Positions 55,063-64,000 of a DNA stretch of 64,000 nucleotides are shown here, piece after piece. Position numbers and translations under genes: made by a program. This DNA comes from Arcobacter venerupis. Its GTDB lineage: Bacteria > Campylobacterota > Campylobacteria > Campylobacterales > Arcobacteraceae. Position 1 is the first letter of the stretch. Every line of letters starts with the position of its first letter. The notes beneath the pieces were generated by a model. The model was given only the letters and a program-made list of their open reading frames with translations. It was not told where the DNA came from and made no database searches. The stretch is taken from the NCBI RefSeq assembly GCF_013201665.1, contig NZ_CP053840.1, forward strand, positions 1,612,001-1,676,000. The letters are read 5' to 3'.

Positions 55063-56409
55063 TTAAGAATCACTGCTACTTGATCCATCAATTACTGATT
55101 TTAAAGAAGAAAAATCATTTTCCATTTGTGTAATAAGTACTGTATAACTTGCAAATTGTTCAGTCATTTGGTTATATTTTTCATCTAATTTATCTGATGC
55201 AGTTTGATAATCTGAATTTAATGTATCAAGTCTATTAGTTAATTTATCTGAATAAGTTGATAACAAACCTCCATCTAAACTATCAAGAGAATCTAAATAA
55301 GTTTTTAGTCTTGTTCCTATCCCCTCTTTTTCAGCACGTCCAACAAATAACTCTTTTAAATTTTCATAATTATTAGTTAATGCTTTAGATAATTCTGAAT
55401 CATCTATTTGCATATATCCACTACTATCAAATGATATACCATATTTAAACATATTCTCTTCATTATCTAATCCATAGCTATCAAATAATATATTTTTTAT
55501 ATCACTCATCATAGTTTTAAGTGTACTTGAATCTGATATTACAGCTGGATTATCTGCATCACCTAAAATATATGAATTTACTAAATCAACTAAATCATTA
55601 TATTTATCTGCAAGATTGTTTATTGAAGTAGTAATTGAAGAATCATCTCTCTCCATAGTAATAGTTGAAGTTCCCTCCGATACAGCTTTAATGATTAAAC
55701 CATTTTGCATCGTAACTTTATTTGAAGACAAATCATAATCTATCCCATCTATTGAGGCATTCATATTTTGGGCTTTGAGTACATGATTATTTGTATCTTC
55801 TAATCCTATATCAACTCCTGTTTGAGTAATAGTTAAGGCATTAGAAAGTCCACTTTCAGCACTTTTCACAACCATTCGATAACTACTATCTCCTACTTGT
55901 TCTAATGCAGCACTTAACTCAGGATAATTATTCATTTCAGATACTAATGCTTCGTAAGTTTTTCCATCTGTTGAAAAATCATATGTATTATCTCCAATTG
56001 AAACACTAATTGTTCCACTATCCATTGTAGAAGTTTTATCAGTAATAGTATTTGATTGATAGACATCCTTTTGTGCTAATTGGGTAACATTAACACTTAT
56101 TGTTCCAGGTTCCAAATTACTTGTATCAGTTGCATCAAAATTTACTGATGAACCTGAAGTTGATGCACTAATTTTATCAAAAATATTTGTTCCACTTGTA
56201 AATAAATCAAAGTCTTTAGCTAAATCTAAGAACTCAGTAACCATACTTTGTATTTTATTTACGGCGTCAATTTCTGTTTGTGTGTCTTCTTCTTCTGTTT
56301 TTATTGGATCTAGTATAGAAGTACTATCAGCTGCTTTAAGTTTTGCTATTAATTCTGAATTTAAATCTGAACTTCCTGAACTTCCTAGTCCTAATACTCC
56401 ATCTGCCAT
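55063..56409 (-). CDS. fliD: flagellar filament cap protein FliD
   Basis: 448 residues. N-terminal coiled coil and FliD_N (LGSSGSSDLNSELIAKLKAAD, TSILDPIK), central beta domains, and FliD_C (YNDLVDLVNSYI, YGISFDSSGYMQIDDSEL, YTVLITQMENDFSSLKS). It caps the growing filament and helps flagellin fold. Eleven bases after flgK. Confidence 0.93.
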   Translation of the reverse strand: MADGVLGLGSSGSSDLNSELIAKLKAADSTSILDPIKTEEEDTQTEIDAVNKIQSMVTEFLDLAKDFDLFTSGTNIFDKISASTSGSSVNFDATDTSNLEPGTISVNVTQLAQKDVYQSNTITDKTSTMDSGTISVSIGDNTYDFSTDGKTYEALVSEMNNYPELSAALEQVGDSSYRMVVKSAESGLSNALTITQTGVDIGLEDTNNHVLKAQNMNASIDGIDYDLSSNKVTMQNGLIIKAVSEGTSTITMERDDSSITTSINNLADKYNDLVDLVNSYILGDADNPAVISDSSTLKTMMSDIKNILFDSYGLDNEENMFKYGISFDSSGYMQIDDSELSKALTNNYENLKELFVGRAEKEGIGTRLKTYLDSLDSLDGGLLSTYSDKLTNRLDTLNSDYQTASDKLDEKYNQMTEQFASYTVLITQMENDFSSLKSVIDGSSSSDS

Positions 56410-56420
56410 TTTGTCTCCTT

Positions 56421-58019
56421 TTACATTGCTAATAAAGTTTGTAGCATTTCGTCTACGGCTGTTATAACTTTCGCATTTGCTTCATATGCTGACTGGTATT
56501 GAAGAAGATTTATCATTTCCTCATCTGAATCAACTTTTGTAAGATTGTTATATGTTGTTTCTAGTGAATTTACTATTGAATTTTGTGCATCAAGTTTAAA
56601 GCTATTATTTTCAACATTAGAAGATACGCTCACCAATAAATTTTGATAAAATTCACTAAAAGAAGTTTTTGAAGTCGTTCCTATAGTTAAATTTGTATCC
56701 CATTGTATTTTTGATAAGTTTTCTAAATCATTATTTGTCAATGAACTTACATTATCTGAAATAAAATCTAAAGAATCTACACTCGAACCTTTAAATAAAG
56801 GAGTTTCACTATTTGAATTTACTGTTTCAACTAATGCTTTTGCAAACTCATCTAAACTATTTTTATATGAGTATATATTAGAAGTTGAAGAGGTCAGTTC
56901 TTGTGTTATCGCTTTTAATGAACCACCTGTTAGTGATAAATCATTATTATAAACTGCCAATGAAACATTATTCTCAGCTTTAATAGATTTATCACTTTTT
57001 GATATCTCTGTTCCATTTGATGAAATAGAAATATCAAATTGTCCCTCTTCCCCCTCAGTATTCGATTTTACAACCAAATTTTTATTTGAATCTAAATATG
57101 CTGTATAATTTGAAAAATTAGAATCAGAATTTATAGTATCAACTATTTGTTGTTTTAACTCATTTTCATTTGTTCCACTAACATTTGCAGTTAAAGTAAG
57201 TGTAGTTGAGTTATTTAGTGTTATTGAAATTTCATCTCCATCACTAAAATTACTATCATTTAAATCACTTGAATTATAAATATCTTTTTGAGCAATATTT
57301 TCTTCTTTAATACTTACTTTACTCAAGTTTGTATCATTAGAAATCACATTAACTCCTGCAATTTTCAAGTTATAAGTATCACTATCTCTATTTACTTCTA
57401 TATCCACATAATTTGATAACTCTTTTTCTAAAGCATCTCTTTTATCTAATAAATCATTTGAATCACCACTATTTTGCATTTGTTTATTTAAAGAAACTAT
57501 TTGTTCTAAAATATTATTTACACTATCAACTTGATCTTCTAATAATTTATTTGTACTATCAAGTGTGTCATTTAACTCATCATTCAAAGATTGCAAACTA
57601 TTTACCATCAATTCTGATTGTGTAGAGAAGTCATTTTGATATATTAAATTTGTAGGCTCTTCCCTTAGTGATTCTATTGAATCAAAAAAATTACTAATAG
57701 TTTTAGAAAATCCACTGCTACTTGTTTCACTAAACATCGTTTCAATATTGCTTAATATAGAATCTTCTTGTGAATAATATGATGCAGTACTACTTTGAGA
57801 AACTAATTTATCATATAAATATGCATTTGTAGTTCTTGTAACACCATCTAAAGATACACCATTTCCTATATTATTTTCAAGACCTGGTAATTCAGATGTA
57901 TTAACTACTCTTTTTACATAACCAGCTGTATTTTCATTTGCTATGTTATTTGAAGTAACATCAACAGAATATCTTGAAGTATCCAGTCCACTTTTAGCTA
58001 TATATAGTGCATCAATCAT
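56421..58019 (-). CDS. flgK: flagellar hook-associated protein 1
   Basis: 532 residues. N-terminal axial motif MIDALYIAKSGLDTSRYSVD with SNNIANENTAGYVKR, and C-terminal EEMINLLQYQSAYEANAKVI, which form the D0 helices. Links hook and filament. Between an unknown 122-residue gene and fliD. Confidence 0.95.
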   Translation of the reverse strand: MIDALYIAKSGLDTSRYSVDVTSNNIANENTAGYVKRVVNTSELPGLENNIGNGVSLDGVTRTTNAYLYDKLVSQSSTASYYSQEDSILSNIETMFSETSSSGFSKTISNFFDSIESLREEPTNLIYQNDFSTQSELMVNSLQSLNDELNDTLDSTNKLLEDQVDSVNNILEQIVSLNKQMQNSGDSNDLLDKRDALEKELSNYVDIEVNRDSDTYNLKIAGVNVISNDTNLSKVSIKEENIAQKDIYNSSDLNDSNFSDGDEISITLNNSTTLTLTANVSGTNENELKQQIVDTINSDSNFSNYTAYLDSNKNLVVKSNTEGEEGQFDISISSNGTEISKSDKSIKAENNVSLAVYNNDLSLTGGSLKAITQELTSSTSNIYSYKNSLDEFAKALVETVNSNSETPLFKGSSVDSLDFISDNVSSLTNNDLENLSKIQWDTNLTIGTTSKTSFSEFYQNLLVSVSSNVENNSFKLDAQNSIVNSLETTYNNLTKVDSDEEMINLLQYQSAYEANAKVITAVDEMLQTLLAM

Positions 58020-58028
58020 AATTTACTC

Positions 58029-58397
58029 CTAGTAAATTTTTTTGACATCAACAAAATCAATATAAGACATATTATCATCTAATATAAATCTATTTTCTAT
58101 TGGATCTATTCCTAGAATTTCATAACATACTAAATATATTTTGTTATCATTTGTTGTTTGAATAGAGTTAACACTAAATTGTCTAAATTGTCTTCCATCT
58201 CTTAATCTACCATCCTCAACTACTCTATCTATGATATTTACAATATTTGTCATTGTTAATAAATTCATTGATTTTTGTAGTTTTAAAACCATTGATTCAA
58301 GGGCATCAAAATTTGTATTTTGATGATTATTCATAAAATAGCTATAACACTCAATTACTTGAGATTCTAAATTTTTCATTTCTATATTTGTTTTCAA
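58029..58397 (-). CDS. hypothetical protein of the flagellar operon
   Basis: 122 residues: helical first half (NTNFDALESMVLKLQKSMNL) and beta-rich second half (KIYLVCYEILGIDPIENRFI). It lies between flgL and flgK with gaps of about ten bases, the place where some bacteria keep FlgN-type chaperones, but I do not see FlgN features. Possible export or assembly helper; unproven. Confidence 0.65.
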   Translation of the reverse strand: MKTNIEMKNLESQVIECYSYFMNNHQNTNFDALESMVLKLQKSMNLLTMTNIVNIIDRVVEDGRLRDGRQFRQFSVNSIQTTNDNKIYLVCYEILGIDPIENRFILDDNMSYIDFVDVKKIY

Positions 58398-58409
58398 GAT
58401 AATCCTTTA

Positions 58410-59543
58410 TTAATCTAAGTATTTAACTAAAGATAAGTTATTAACTTTATTTATTGTTGAATATAAAGCCGTATATGTATTTTCTAATGATTGTGATTCA
58501 ACAGCAAGTGCTGTTAGGTCTGCTTTAGAAACTGATTCTTGTATAAGTTTAAAATTTGTTACTTTTGATTGAACAATAGATTGATAATTTTCTATTGAAG
58601 CAGTTCTTATTCCTAATTGAGAATGGGCTAAATTCACATTGTCATAAGCATTATCTATTTTCTCTGCTGAAGTTGATAATATAGTATTTGCTTCGTCTTC
58701 ACTTATTGCATTACCATTTGAATCTTGTTGCTTTAGAGCATTTATTATTTCATCTAAATCATCAAATATTGAGCGTTTTGACTCTAGCGTGCTAGTTCCA
58801 GTATTTGTAGTTGTAAAAGTTCCATCACCATTATCTGTAATAGATAATGGAGTATTTGAACTATCTCCATTTAAATATAATCCATCAAAAGAACCATCAT
58901 TATCTGTATCTAATAATTTATATTGATTGCCATTTTTATCTAAAACAATTTCATTTTCATTAAAAGTTAAATCTTCACCTGCTTGTGCCGTTTCATTTGT
59001 ATGATATAAAAGTTCTATACCATTAACACCTTGAGTATTATAAGTGTTTGTTTCAACATTAACTGTTTTATTATCATTTGAAGATACATAAGAGACTTTT
59101 CCAGTTGTTTCATCTTTTACAAAAGGTTGAGTTGTTGTACTTTTTCCTGAAAAAAGATACTGATTATTAACAGTACTATTTGACAAAGAGTAAATAGTAT
59201 CTTTTAATGATTCTAATTCATTTGCAATTGATTCTTTCCCATCACTATTTGTTGTAGCAGTTGTAGCTTTTAGTACTAAAGATTTTGCTGATTCTATAGA
59301 ATCTTTTATGCTAGCAGCTGCTGTATCACTTGTGGTATTATAAGAACTAGATAATTTAATTCTATCAAGTATTGAACTATAAGAAGTTACACTATTGTTT
59401 ACTGACAATATTTGATTATATTGTATAGAATCATCACTCCCATTTTGTAATGCTTTTTCACTACTTAAACCATAAGTTACTTTTTCATTTCTACTATTTA
59501 GTAAACTTAAATTGTACATAATTGTGTTAATTGAACTAACCAT
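58410..59543 (-). CDS. flgL: flagellar hook-associated protein 3
   Basis: 377 residues. Flagellin-like ends: MVSSINTIMYNLSLLNSRNEK and C-terminal ESQSLENTYTALYSTINKVNNLSLVKYL; central variable part. Second hook-filament junction protein. 13 bases after flgE. Confidence 0.92.
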   Translation of the reverse strand: MVSSINTIMYNLSLLNSRNEKVTYGLSSEKALQNGSDDSIQYNQILSVNNSVTSYSSILDRIKLSSSYNTTSDTAAASIKDSIESAKSLVLKATTATTNSDGKESIANELESLKDTIYSLSNSTVNNQYLFSGKSTTTQPFVKDETTGKVSYVSSNDNKTVNVETNTYNTQGVNGIELLYHTNETAQAGEDLTFNENEIVLDKNGNQYKLLDTDNDGSFDGLYLNGDSSNTPLSITDNGDGTFTTTNTGTSTLESKRSIFDDLDEIINALKQQDSNGNAISEDEANTILSTSAEKIDNAYDNVNLAHSQLGIRTASIENYQSIVQSKVTNFKLIQESVSKADLTALAVESQSLENTYTALYSTINKVNNLSLVKYLD

Positions 59544-59556
59544 AATAAGCTCCTAA

Positions 59557-61518
59557 TTATCTTTTTAAACCGATTAAAGTTTGTAAAAGTTCATCTGCTG
59601 TAGTAATTGATTTAGAGTTAGCTTCAAATGCTCTTTGAAATACCATTAAATTAACTAGACTCTCACTTAAATCAGCAGTACTTAACTCTAATGTTTGGCT
59701 TTCAACAGCTACTCCATTATTATTATTTACTGAATACATTGGGTTTCCACTATCTTTTGTTGCAGATAATAAATTATCTCCAACTGCTTCTAATCCAATA
59801 TTATTTGTAAATTGTGCGACTGCAAGTTGTCCTACAACAAAATCAATACCATCTTGTTTCATAGTAATTACTCCACTATCATCAACTGAAAACTCACCTA
59901 AAGATGAATCAGTTAGACCTAAAGAGTTTAATTTTAATTGTAAAGATGATAAAGATGATGTTTGATCAACTGTTGAAATAATTTGCATGAATTCAGCATT
60001 AGCCCCAGTATTTCCACTTAAGTCAGTATTTTTTTCTTTTTTATAAGTAGTTCCACCATCATTAAATGAAATAACCCCAGAAAACTCTTCACCAGCATTT
60101 TTTGATTCAATTACTAATTTTCCATTTATTGTTTTTGCTTCAACTTGTGTTTGCAGTGTTGGATCTGCATTTATTTTTGAGATTAAATCTTCTATTGCTG
60201 TACTATAATCACTTATTGTATTATCAGTTGTTAGAGTAACACCGTTTAATGTAAAAGATACAGTATCTCCAGCATCAAAACTTAAAACATTACCATTATC
60301 ATCACTTATAATATCAGCTGCTTCATATACATCTTGTTGATTTCCAGCAACGGCATTTTTTAAGGCTTCCATCGCACTTTTTACCCCCGCTTCACCACTT
60401 CCTTTTATTGCATTACTTAAAGTTGTTTTTGTTCCTGCTTGTTCTATTGATGAAGAAACTTCAGCAATATCACCAATTGTAAATGAAGTTCCTGGAATTA
60501 TTGAGTCAATTTTAATAGATCCATTTAAAACATCAACATTTGAGGTACTTGCATTATTTGAAGAATCAACCGTATAAGCTTTAAGTCCAGTAATTTTAGA
60601 GATTTCATCTGCTAAAGATTTATAAGTTGCAACCCTACTAGATAATGCATTATATTCTTCATCAGTTGTAGTACCAGAAGTTGTAATACCAGCAGCATCC
60701 ATTTCTGCTTTAAATGCAGTAGTTGCAGTTGTACTTACATAATTTTGAGTAACTTTACTTCCATTTATATATGCATAAATTTGATCATTTTCATTAGATA
60801 GTGAACTTACGCCAGTATTTGGATAATCAATTATATTACTTTGAGAACTTGATACACTACTGGTTTGATTAGGATTTGCAGCATAACTCTCTAGTGCACT
60901 CGTATAATTTCTAATTAATTCTTCAATATCAGAAAGCTTTGCCGATTGATTTTTTATTCCTGAACCGCTTAGTTCTGTGGAATCATTTTTTACACTAGCT
61001 GTATAATCAGACATTTTTGCAGCATAAGTTTCAATCTTATTTGAAAATTGAATCACTTGATTTCCAGCTATTTCACTAAAAGCATCTGTAAATGAATTAA
61101 GATTTGAATTTGTAGAAGTAACATTTAATGCGCTACTAACAGCCCATCCTTGAACTTCATTTCCTGAAGAATCTTGTAAGGTACCATTTGTACCCATTCT
61201 AAAATTTCCAGCTCTTGTATAGTAATTTTCCGATGTTCCTGAAAAATTTTTATTTGCAACAACAAAAAAACCATCACCATCTAATGCAACATCATAAGAA
61301 GAACCTGTAAGATTTAAACTCCCTTGTGTATACTGTTTCTCTGCACTTGTTACAGAGGCACCTTTTCCAATACTATCTTGATACATTAAATCTGCAAATG
61401 AAACCCTTGAAGCTTTATATCCAACTGTATTAACATTCGCGATATTATTTGATTCATTGTCCAATGCAGTTTGTTGAGCAGCAAGCCCAGCTATACCTGT
61501 CCATAATGCACTAATCAT
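59557..61518 (-). CDS. flgE: flagellar hook protein FlgE
   Basis: 653 residues. N-terminal axial motif MISALWTGIAGLAAQQTALD with NESNNIANVNTVGYK and C-terminal SLVNLMVFQRAFEANSKSIT and LLQTLIGLKR. The central region is long with inserted domains, as in other Campylobacterota hooks. First gene of the flgE-flgL-unknown-flgK-fliD unit. Confidence 0.95.
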   Translation of the reverse strand: MISALWTGIAGLAAQQTALDNESNNIANVNTVGYKASRVSFADLMYQDSIGKGASVTSAEKQYTQGSLNLTGSSYDVALDGDGFFVVANKNFSGTSENYYTRAGNFRMGTNGTLQDSSGNEVQGWAVSSALNVTSTNSNLNSFTDAFSEIAGNQVIQFSNKIETYAAKMSDYTASVKNDSTELSGSGIKNQSAKLSDIEELIRNYTSALESYAANPNQTSSVSSSQSNIIDYPNTGVSSLSNENDQIYAYINGSKVTQNYVSTTATTAFKAEMDAAGITTSGTTTDEEYNALSSRVATYKSLADEISKITGLKAYTVDSSNNASTSNVDVLNGSIKIDSIIPGTSFTIGDIAEVSSSIEQAGTKTTLSNAIKGSGEAGVKSAMEALKNAVAGNQQDVYEAADIISDDNGNVLSFDAGDTVSFTLNGVTLTTDNTISDYSTAIEDLISKINADPTLQTQVEAKTINGKLVIESKNAGEEFSGVISFNDGGTTYKKEKNTDLSGNTGANAEFMQIISTVDQTSSLSSLQLKLNSLGLTDSSLGEFSVDDSGVITMKQDGIDFVVGQLAVAQFTNNIGLEAVGDNLLSATKDSGNPMYSVNNNNGVAVESQTLELSTADLSESLVNLMVFQRAFEANSKSITTADELLQTLIGLKR

Positions 61519-61531
61519 TTTAAATCCTTTA

Positions 61532-61563
61532 TGATTAAATAGTGTTTTTCACTATATTAATCA
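61532..61563 (-). promoter_or_regulatory. hairpin in the flgE leader
   Basis: TGATTAATATAGTG / CACTATTTAATCA with a five-base A loop and one bulge, placed between the promoter element and the flgE Shine-Dalgarno (AAAGGA). Could protect or gate flgE mRNA. No T-run follows that would suit termination of flgD transcripts. Confidence 0.55.
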
Positions 61564-61589
61564 TAAAGTTTTAATGTAAATATGTGGTA
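61560..61589 (-). promoter_or_regulatory. flagellar promoter element before flgE
   Basis: Minus strand TACCACATATTTAC (61589-61576), ten bases, then TATGAT. 57 bases before the ATG. Shared with flgD and the EF-hand gene. Confidence 0.6.
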
Positions 61590-61635
61590 TCACCCAAATA
61601 AATACTTCTAATATTTAACAAACCATTAGTAACAG

Positions 61636-62388
61636 TTAGTAAATTTTGGTAATATTGCCATATGCAATTGTTTTTGCTTCACTTGAATATGCAGTTGCTG
61701 AATCTTGTGAATAAGATAAGGCTAATTTATTTTGACTAACAGATGAACCCCCACCACTAACTGAAACAACCATTTGATAATTTCCATTACTATTTTGTGC
61801 CATAGAAGCTGCCATTCCTGTAGTTTTAGAAATTTCTGTTGCTAAATCAGCATAGGTTTTATCATAAGTTGAAAAGTTATAAGTTTTTCCATCACTATTT
61901 GTAAGAGTAAGAGAACTATCTTCATTTGTAGAATCAACAATAGCAGAATCACTTGAAACTTCATTAAATGAATATACATCATAATAATTACTTATTTCAT
62001 AAGCAGTTAAAGATATATTCCCATCCTTCATAGCAACCGATGAAACCTTATATTGCTTAGCATTTCCCTCATCATCTGTATCACCATTTTCAACGATATT
62101 TCCAATAATTGCTGCAGAATTAGATAATGCTGATTGCTCATAACTTGATTGTAAAGATGCCATAGCATCAACTGTAGCAGTATTTGCCTCAAGTGTCGAT
62201 AATTGTAATTGAGTATTAAGCATAGAATCAGAATCAACAGTATTTGTTGGATCTTGATACTTTAATTCTGTTAACATTAAAGTTATAAAATCGTCACTTC
62301 CTAATGAATCATTACTAACAGCTGTAGTATATGAATTCCCATAAGCATCTGTTGAAGTGCTAGTTGTTACTGAACTTGTTGTTGACAT
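61636..62388 (-). CDS. flgD: flagellar hook assembly scaffold FlgD
   Basis: 250 residues. FlgD N-terminal signature: LGSDDFITLMLTELKYQDPTNTVDSDSMLNTQLQLSTLE. It caps the hook during growth. The C-terminal region is Ser/Asp-rich. Separated from flgE by 117 bp with its own promoter element. Confidence 0.93.
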   Translation of the reverse strand: MSTTSSVTTSTSTDAYGNSYTTAVSNDSLGSDDFITLMLTELKYQDPTNTVDSDSMLNTQLQLSTLEANTATVDAMASLQSSYEQSALSNSAAIIGNIVENGDTDDEGNAKQYKVSSVAMKDGNISLTAYEISNYYDVYSFNEVSSDSAIVDSTNEDSSLTLTNSDGKTYNFSTYDKTYADLATEISKTTGMAASMAQNSNGNYQMVVSVSGGGSSVSQNKLALSYSQDSATAYSSEAKTIAYGNITKIY

Positions 62389-62417
62389 AAGATACTCCTA
62401 ATTGTATAGAATAATAA

Positions 62418-62447
62418 ATTCTAACAGTTTGGGGTAAATATAGGGTA
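62418..62447 (-). promoter_or_regulatory. flagellar promoter element before flgD
   Basis: Minus strand TACCCTATATTTAC (62447-62434), ten bases, then TAGAAT. 45 bases before the ATG. 12 of 14 bases match the EF-hand copy. Confidence 0.6.
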
Positions 62448-62472
62448 TTAGAAGGTAAATAAATTGTAAATG

Positions 62473-63843
62473 TTAATTTAACTTAATTACAAAATTATGA
62501 TAGTTATTTATATATTGGTATTCTAATTTATAGTTATGAATTTTAATAATATTATTTGAGATGTATAATCCAAGACCTAAACCAGAAGTTGAGTCTTCAT
62601 ATTCATGATTAAAAGGTTTATAGTATTCTTCTATATCTTTTTCTAATTTTTCCCCTTTATTAACTATTTTTATATAATCTTTTTCAATAAAAATTTGTGG
62701 ATGTCCATTTGTATTATAAGTAATTGCATTATCAATTAAATTTTTTAATGCAATTGAGAACAATTCAAAATCAACATTTAAAACTAAATCATAATTATCT
62801 TCAATATCTATTTTATTATTATCAAGCAATAAAATATCAAAAGCTTGTTCTAATAAATCTATTACATGATATTTGTTTTTATCTAAAGAAATTTTTCCAG
62901 AAGTTAATTCTTCTATTTTTGCAAATTCACTTAATAAATACTCTAATCTTTGAAAAACTCTAATTAATATATGTTTTCTCTCACAATCATCATACATATC
63001 AGTAATTAATTTACCTTTAGTAATAGGAGTTTTTAATTCATGCATAATATTTCGTAAAAATAAATTTCTTGATTCTCTTAATTGCCTTAATTGTTTTACA
63101 GCATTTGCAAATTCATTTGAAACTTGTGAAATTTCGTCTTTTCCATCTGTTTTCATTGATATTGAGAAATTACCAGTTGATAACTTAATCATATTTTCTT
63201 TTAAAATAAGAAGTGGTTTTAACTTTTTCTGCAAAAATATTAAAAACCAAATCAATAGAACATCAATAATAACTAAGATAACTAACCAAAAACTTTTGAA
63301 TTTATTTTCATCAAAATTATCAATTATAATAATGTTTTCTGGTCTAAAATCTGGGAAAGGACGAGGAGGAGGTCTATTTTCAAATCTAAATATATCAATA
63401 GGAGGTTTTTTTGTAAAAAAAGGCCACTCATGCATAGGCTTAAAATGTATATATTTTTTATTTTTATAATAAAAAATTTCTATTGGTTCATCTTCTTTAT
63501 TAACTCTTTCACTACTTAATTCGATTAATGTACCTAATTTAACATCAGATATTTGAAGGTTAAGTGAAGATAACTTATCATTAATTTTTTCATTAGATAA
63601 CTCTTCTATTCTTGACTCTTCAATGATTTTTATCGAAGAAAAATATTTTTTCATTTGTAATACATTATTTGAATTATATTCAAGAACAAACTGAATACCT
63701 ATTATTAAATTTATAATAGTTAATATAATTAAAAAAAATAAATTTATCTGAAAAAAAATAGAATGTTTTTTATTGATTAACCAATTTATAACCAACTCCT
63801 CGAATAGATAAAATATGTTTTGGTTTTTTTGTATTTTCTTCAA
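62473..63843 (-). CDS. sensor histidine kinase (OmpR-partner type)
   Basis: 456 residues from ATG 63843: membrane segments at ~34-53 and ~186-204, a periplasmic domain with a Pro/Arg-rich stretch ([16 protein letters not shown]), a HAMP-like region, phospho-acceptor His268 (MHELKTP), and HATPase motifs ([22 protein letters not shown]). It resembles ArsS-type Campylobacterota kinases. The ATG lies 74 bases inside the response regulator frame and no later ATG precedes the first membrane segment, so the true start is uncertain and may be non-ATG. Confidence 0.85.
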   Translation of the reverse strand: MKKIQKNQNIFYLFEELVINWLINKKHSIFFQINLFFLIILTIINLIIGIQFVLEYNSNNVLQMKKYFSSIKIIEESRIEELSNEKINDKLSSLNLQISDVKLGTLIELSSERVNKEDEPIEIFYYKNKKYIHFKPMHEWPFFTKKPPIDIFRFENRPPPRPFPDFRPENIIIIDNFDENKFKSFWLVILVIIDVLLIWFLIFLQKKLKPLLILKENMIKLSTGNFSISMKTDGKDEISQVSNEFANAVKQLRQLRESRNLFLRNIMHELKTPITKGKLITDMYDDCERKHILIRVFQRLEYLLSEFAKIEELTSGKISLDKNKYHVIDLLEQAFDILLLDNNKIDIEDNYDLVLNVDFELFSIALKNLIDNAITYNTNGHPQIFIEKDYIKIVNKGEKLEKDIEEYYKPFNHEYEDSTSGLGLGLYISNNIIKIHNYKLEYQYINNYHNFVIKLN

Positions 63844-64000
63844 TTTTACTTCGAACTCGACCTATTAAAACATCTATACTTTTATATGAGCTTTCATATT
63901 TTATAGACTCAACATTTGTAAGTAACTCTTGTCTTGAAACAACTAAACCATTTTTTTGTATTAAATATTGTAGAATATAATATTCTGCATTGGTTAATTC
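63770..64000 (-). CDS. OmpR-family response regulator, C-terminal part
   Basis: 76 codons visible to the window edge, stop at 63772-63770. Winged-helix effector domain: [29 protein letters not shown], the recognition helix [18 protein letters not shown] and the hairpin [13 protein letters not shown]. The receiver domain is outside the window. Partner of the adjoining kinase. Confidence 0.9.
   Translation of the reverse strand, partial: ELTNAEYYILQYLIQKNGLVVSRQELLTNVESIKYESSYKSIDVLIGRVRSKIEENTKKPKHILSIRGVGYKLVNQ

Noticed and set aside
55000..62470. Sigma-54 or sigma-28 promoters of flagellar genes
   Set aside because: No TGGCAC-N5-TTGC or TAAA-N15-CGAT type sites were found ahead of flgD, flgE or fliD; the shared TACC element was found instead.

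Overview
The window reads as a chromosomal segment of an AT-rich Campylobacterota bacterium, most likely Arcobacter sensu lato (Arcobacter/Aliarcobacter/Poseidonibacter). Evidence for this is the lysC-hobA-holB-folP cluster (HobA is known only from Campylobacterota), the futalosine menaquinone gene mqnC, a XerH-type recombinase, and a flagellar cluster without recognisable sigma-54 or sigma-28 promoters.

Layout. 1-198: tail of an S24/LexA-like regulator. 0.2-13.7 kb (minus): a Mur-ligase-like orphan, metG, fbp, mobB, a lytic transglycosylase, yggT, a glutamyl-tRNA synthetase paralogue with degenerate catalytic motifs, an M16 peptidase homologue, mqnC and bamA. 13.7-23.8 kb: tyrA, folP-holB-hobA-lysC, rppH, hemW, prmC, an M3 peptidase, two small unknowns and cbiX. 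23.8-24.9 kb: xerH. 24.9-27.3 kb: a decaying island of small genes with a partial duplication, a truncated lipoprotein and two single-base A-tract frameshifts. 27.34-37.43 kb: an integrated filamentous phage (Inovirus) of about 10.07 kb. 37.4-42.5 kb: the chemotaxis operon cheY-cheA-cheR-cheD-cheB. 42.7-53.9 kb: pnp, a phosphoribosyltransferase, lptD, an RDD protein, purD, a probable 6S RNA, hemD, a SulP transporter, der and hpf. 54-62.4 kb: flgD, flgE, flgL, an unknown, flgK, fliD and an EF-hand protein. 62.4-64 kb: a histidine kinase and the end of its response regulator. Every gene from 37.4 kb to the right edge is on the minus strand.

The prophage is the main accessory element. It lies between two dif-like sequences (27343-27365 and 37410-37432) with identical spacing and an identical right arm, so it probably uses the host XerH/dif system, as CTX-type phages use XerC/D. 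It carries a winged-helix regulator, a putative ssDNA-binding protein, a coat protein, small membrane proteins, a pIII-like adhesin, pVI, a Zot/pI assembly ATPase, a pIV secretin, an HUH-type replication initiator and a hairpin-rich non-coding region. Two genes run against the rest; one encodes a secreted protein resembling a TonB/TolA C-terminal domain. A 179-bp tandem duplication at the pIII/pVI junction has created a chimeric membrane ORF.

A second notable signal is a shared promoter-like element, TACCMYATRTTTAC followed after 10 bases by a -10-like hexamer, upstream of flgD, flgE and the EF-hand gene, with a weaker version before cheY. It may be a flagellar control element in a lineage that, as I recall, lacks RpoN and FliA.
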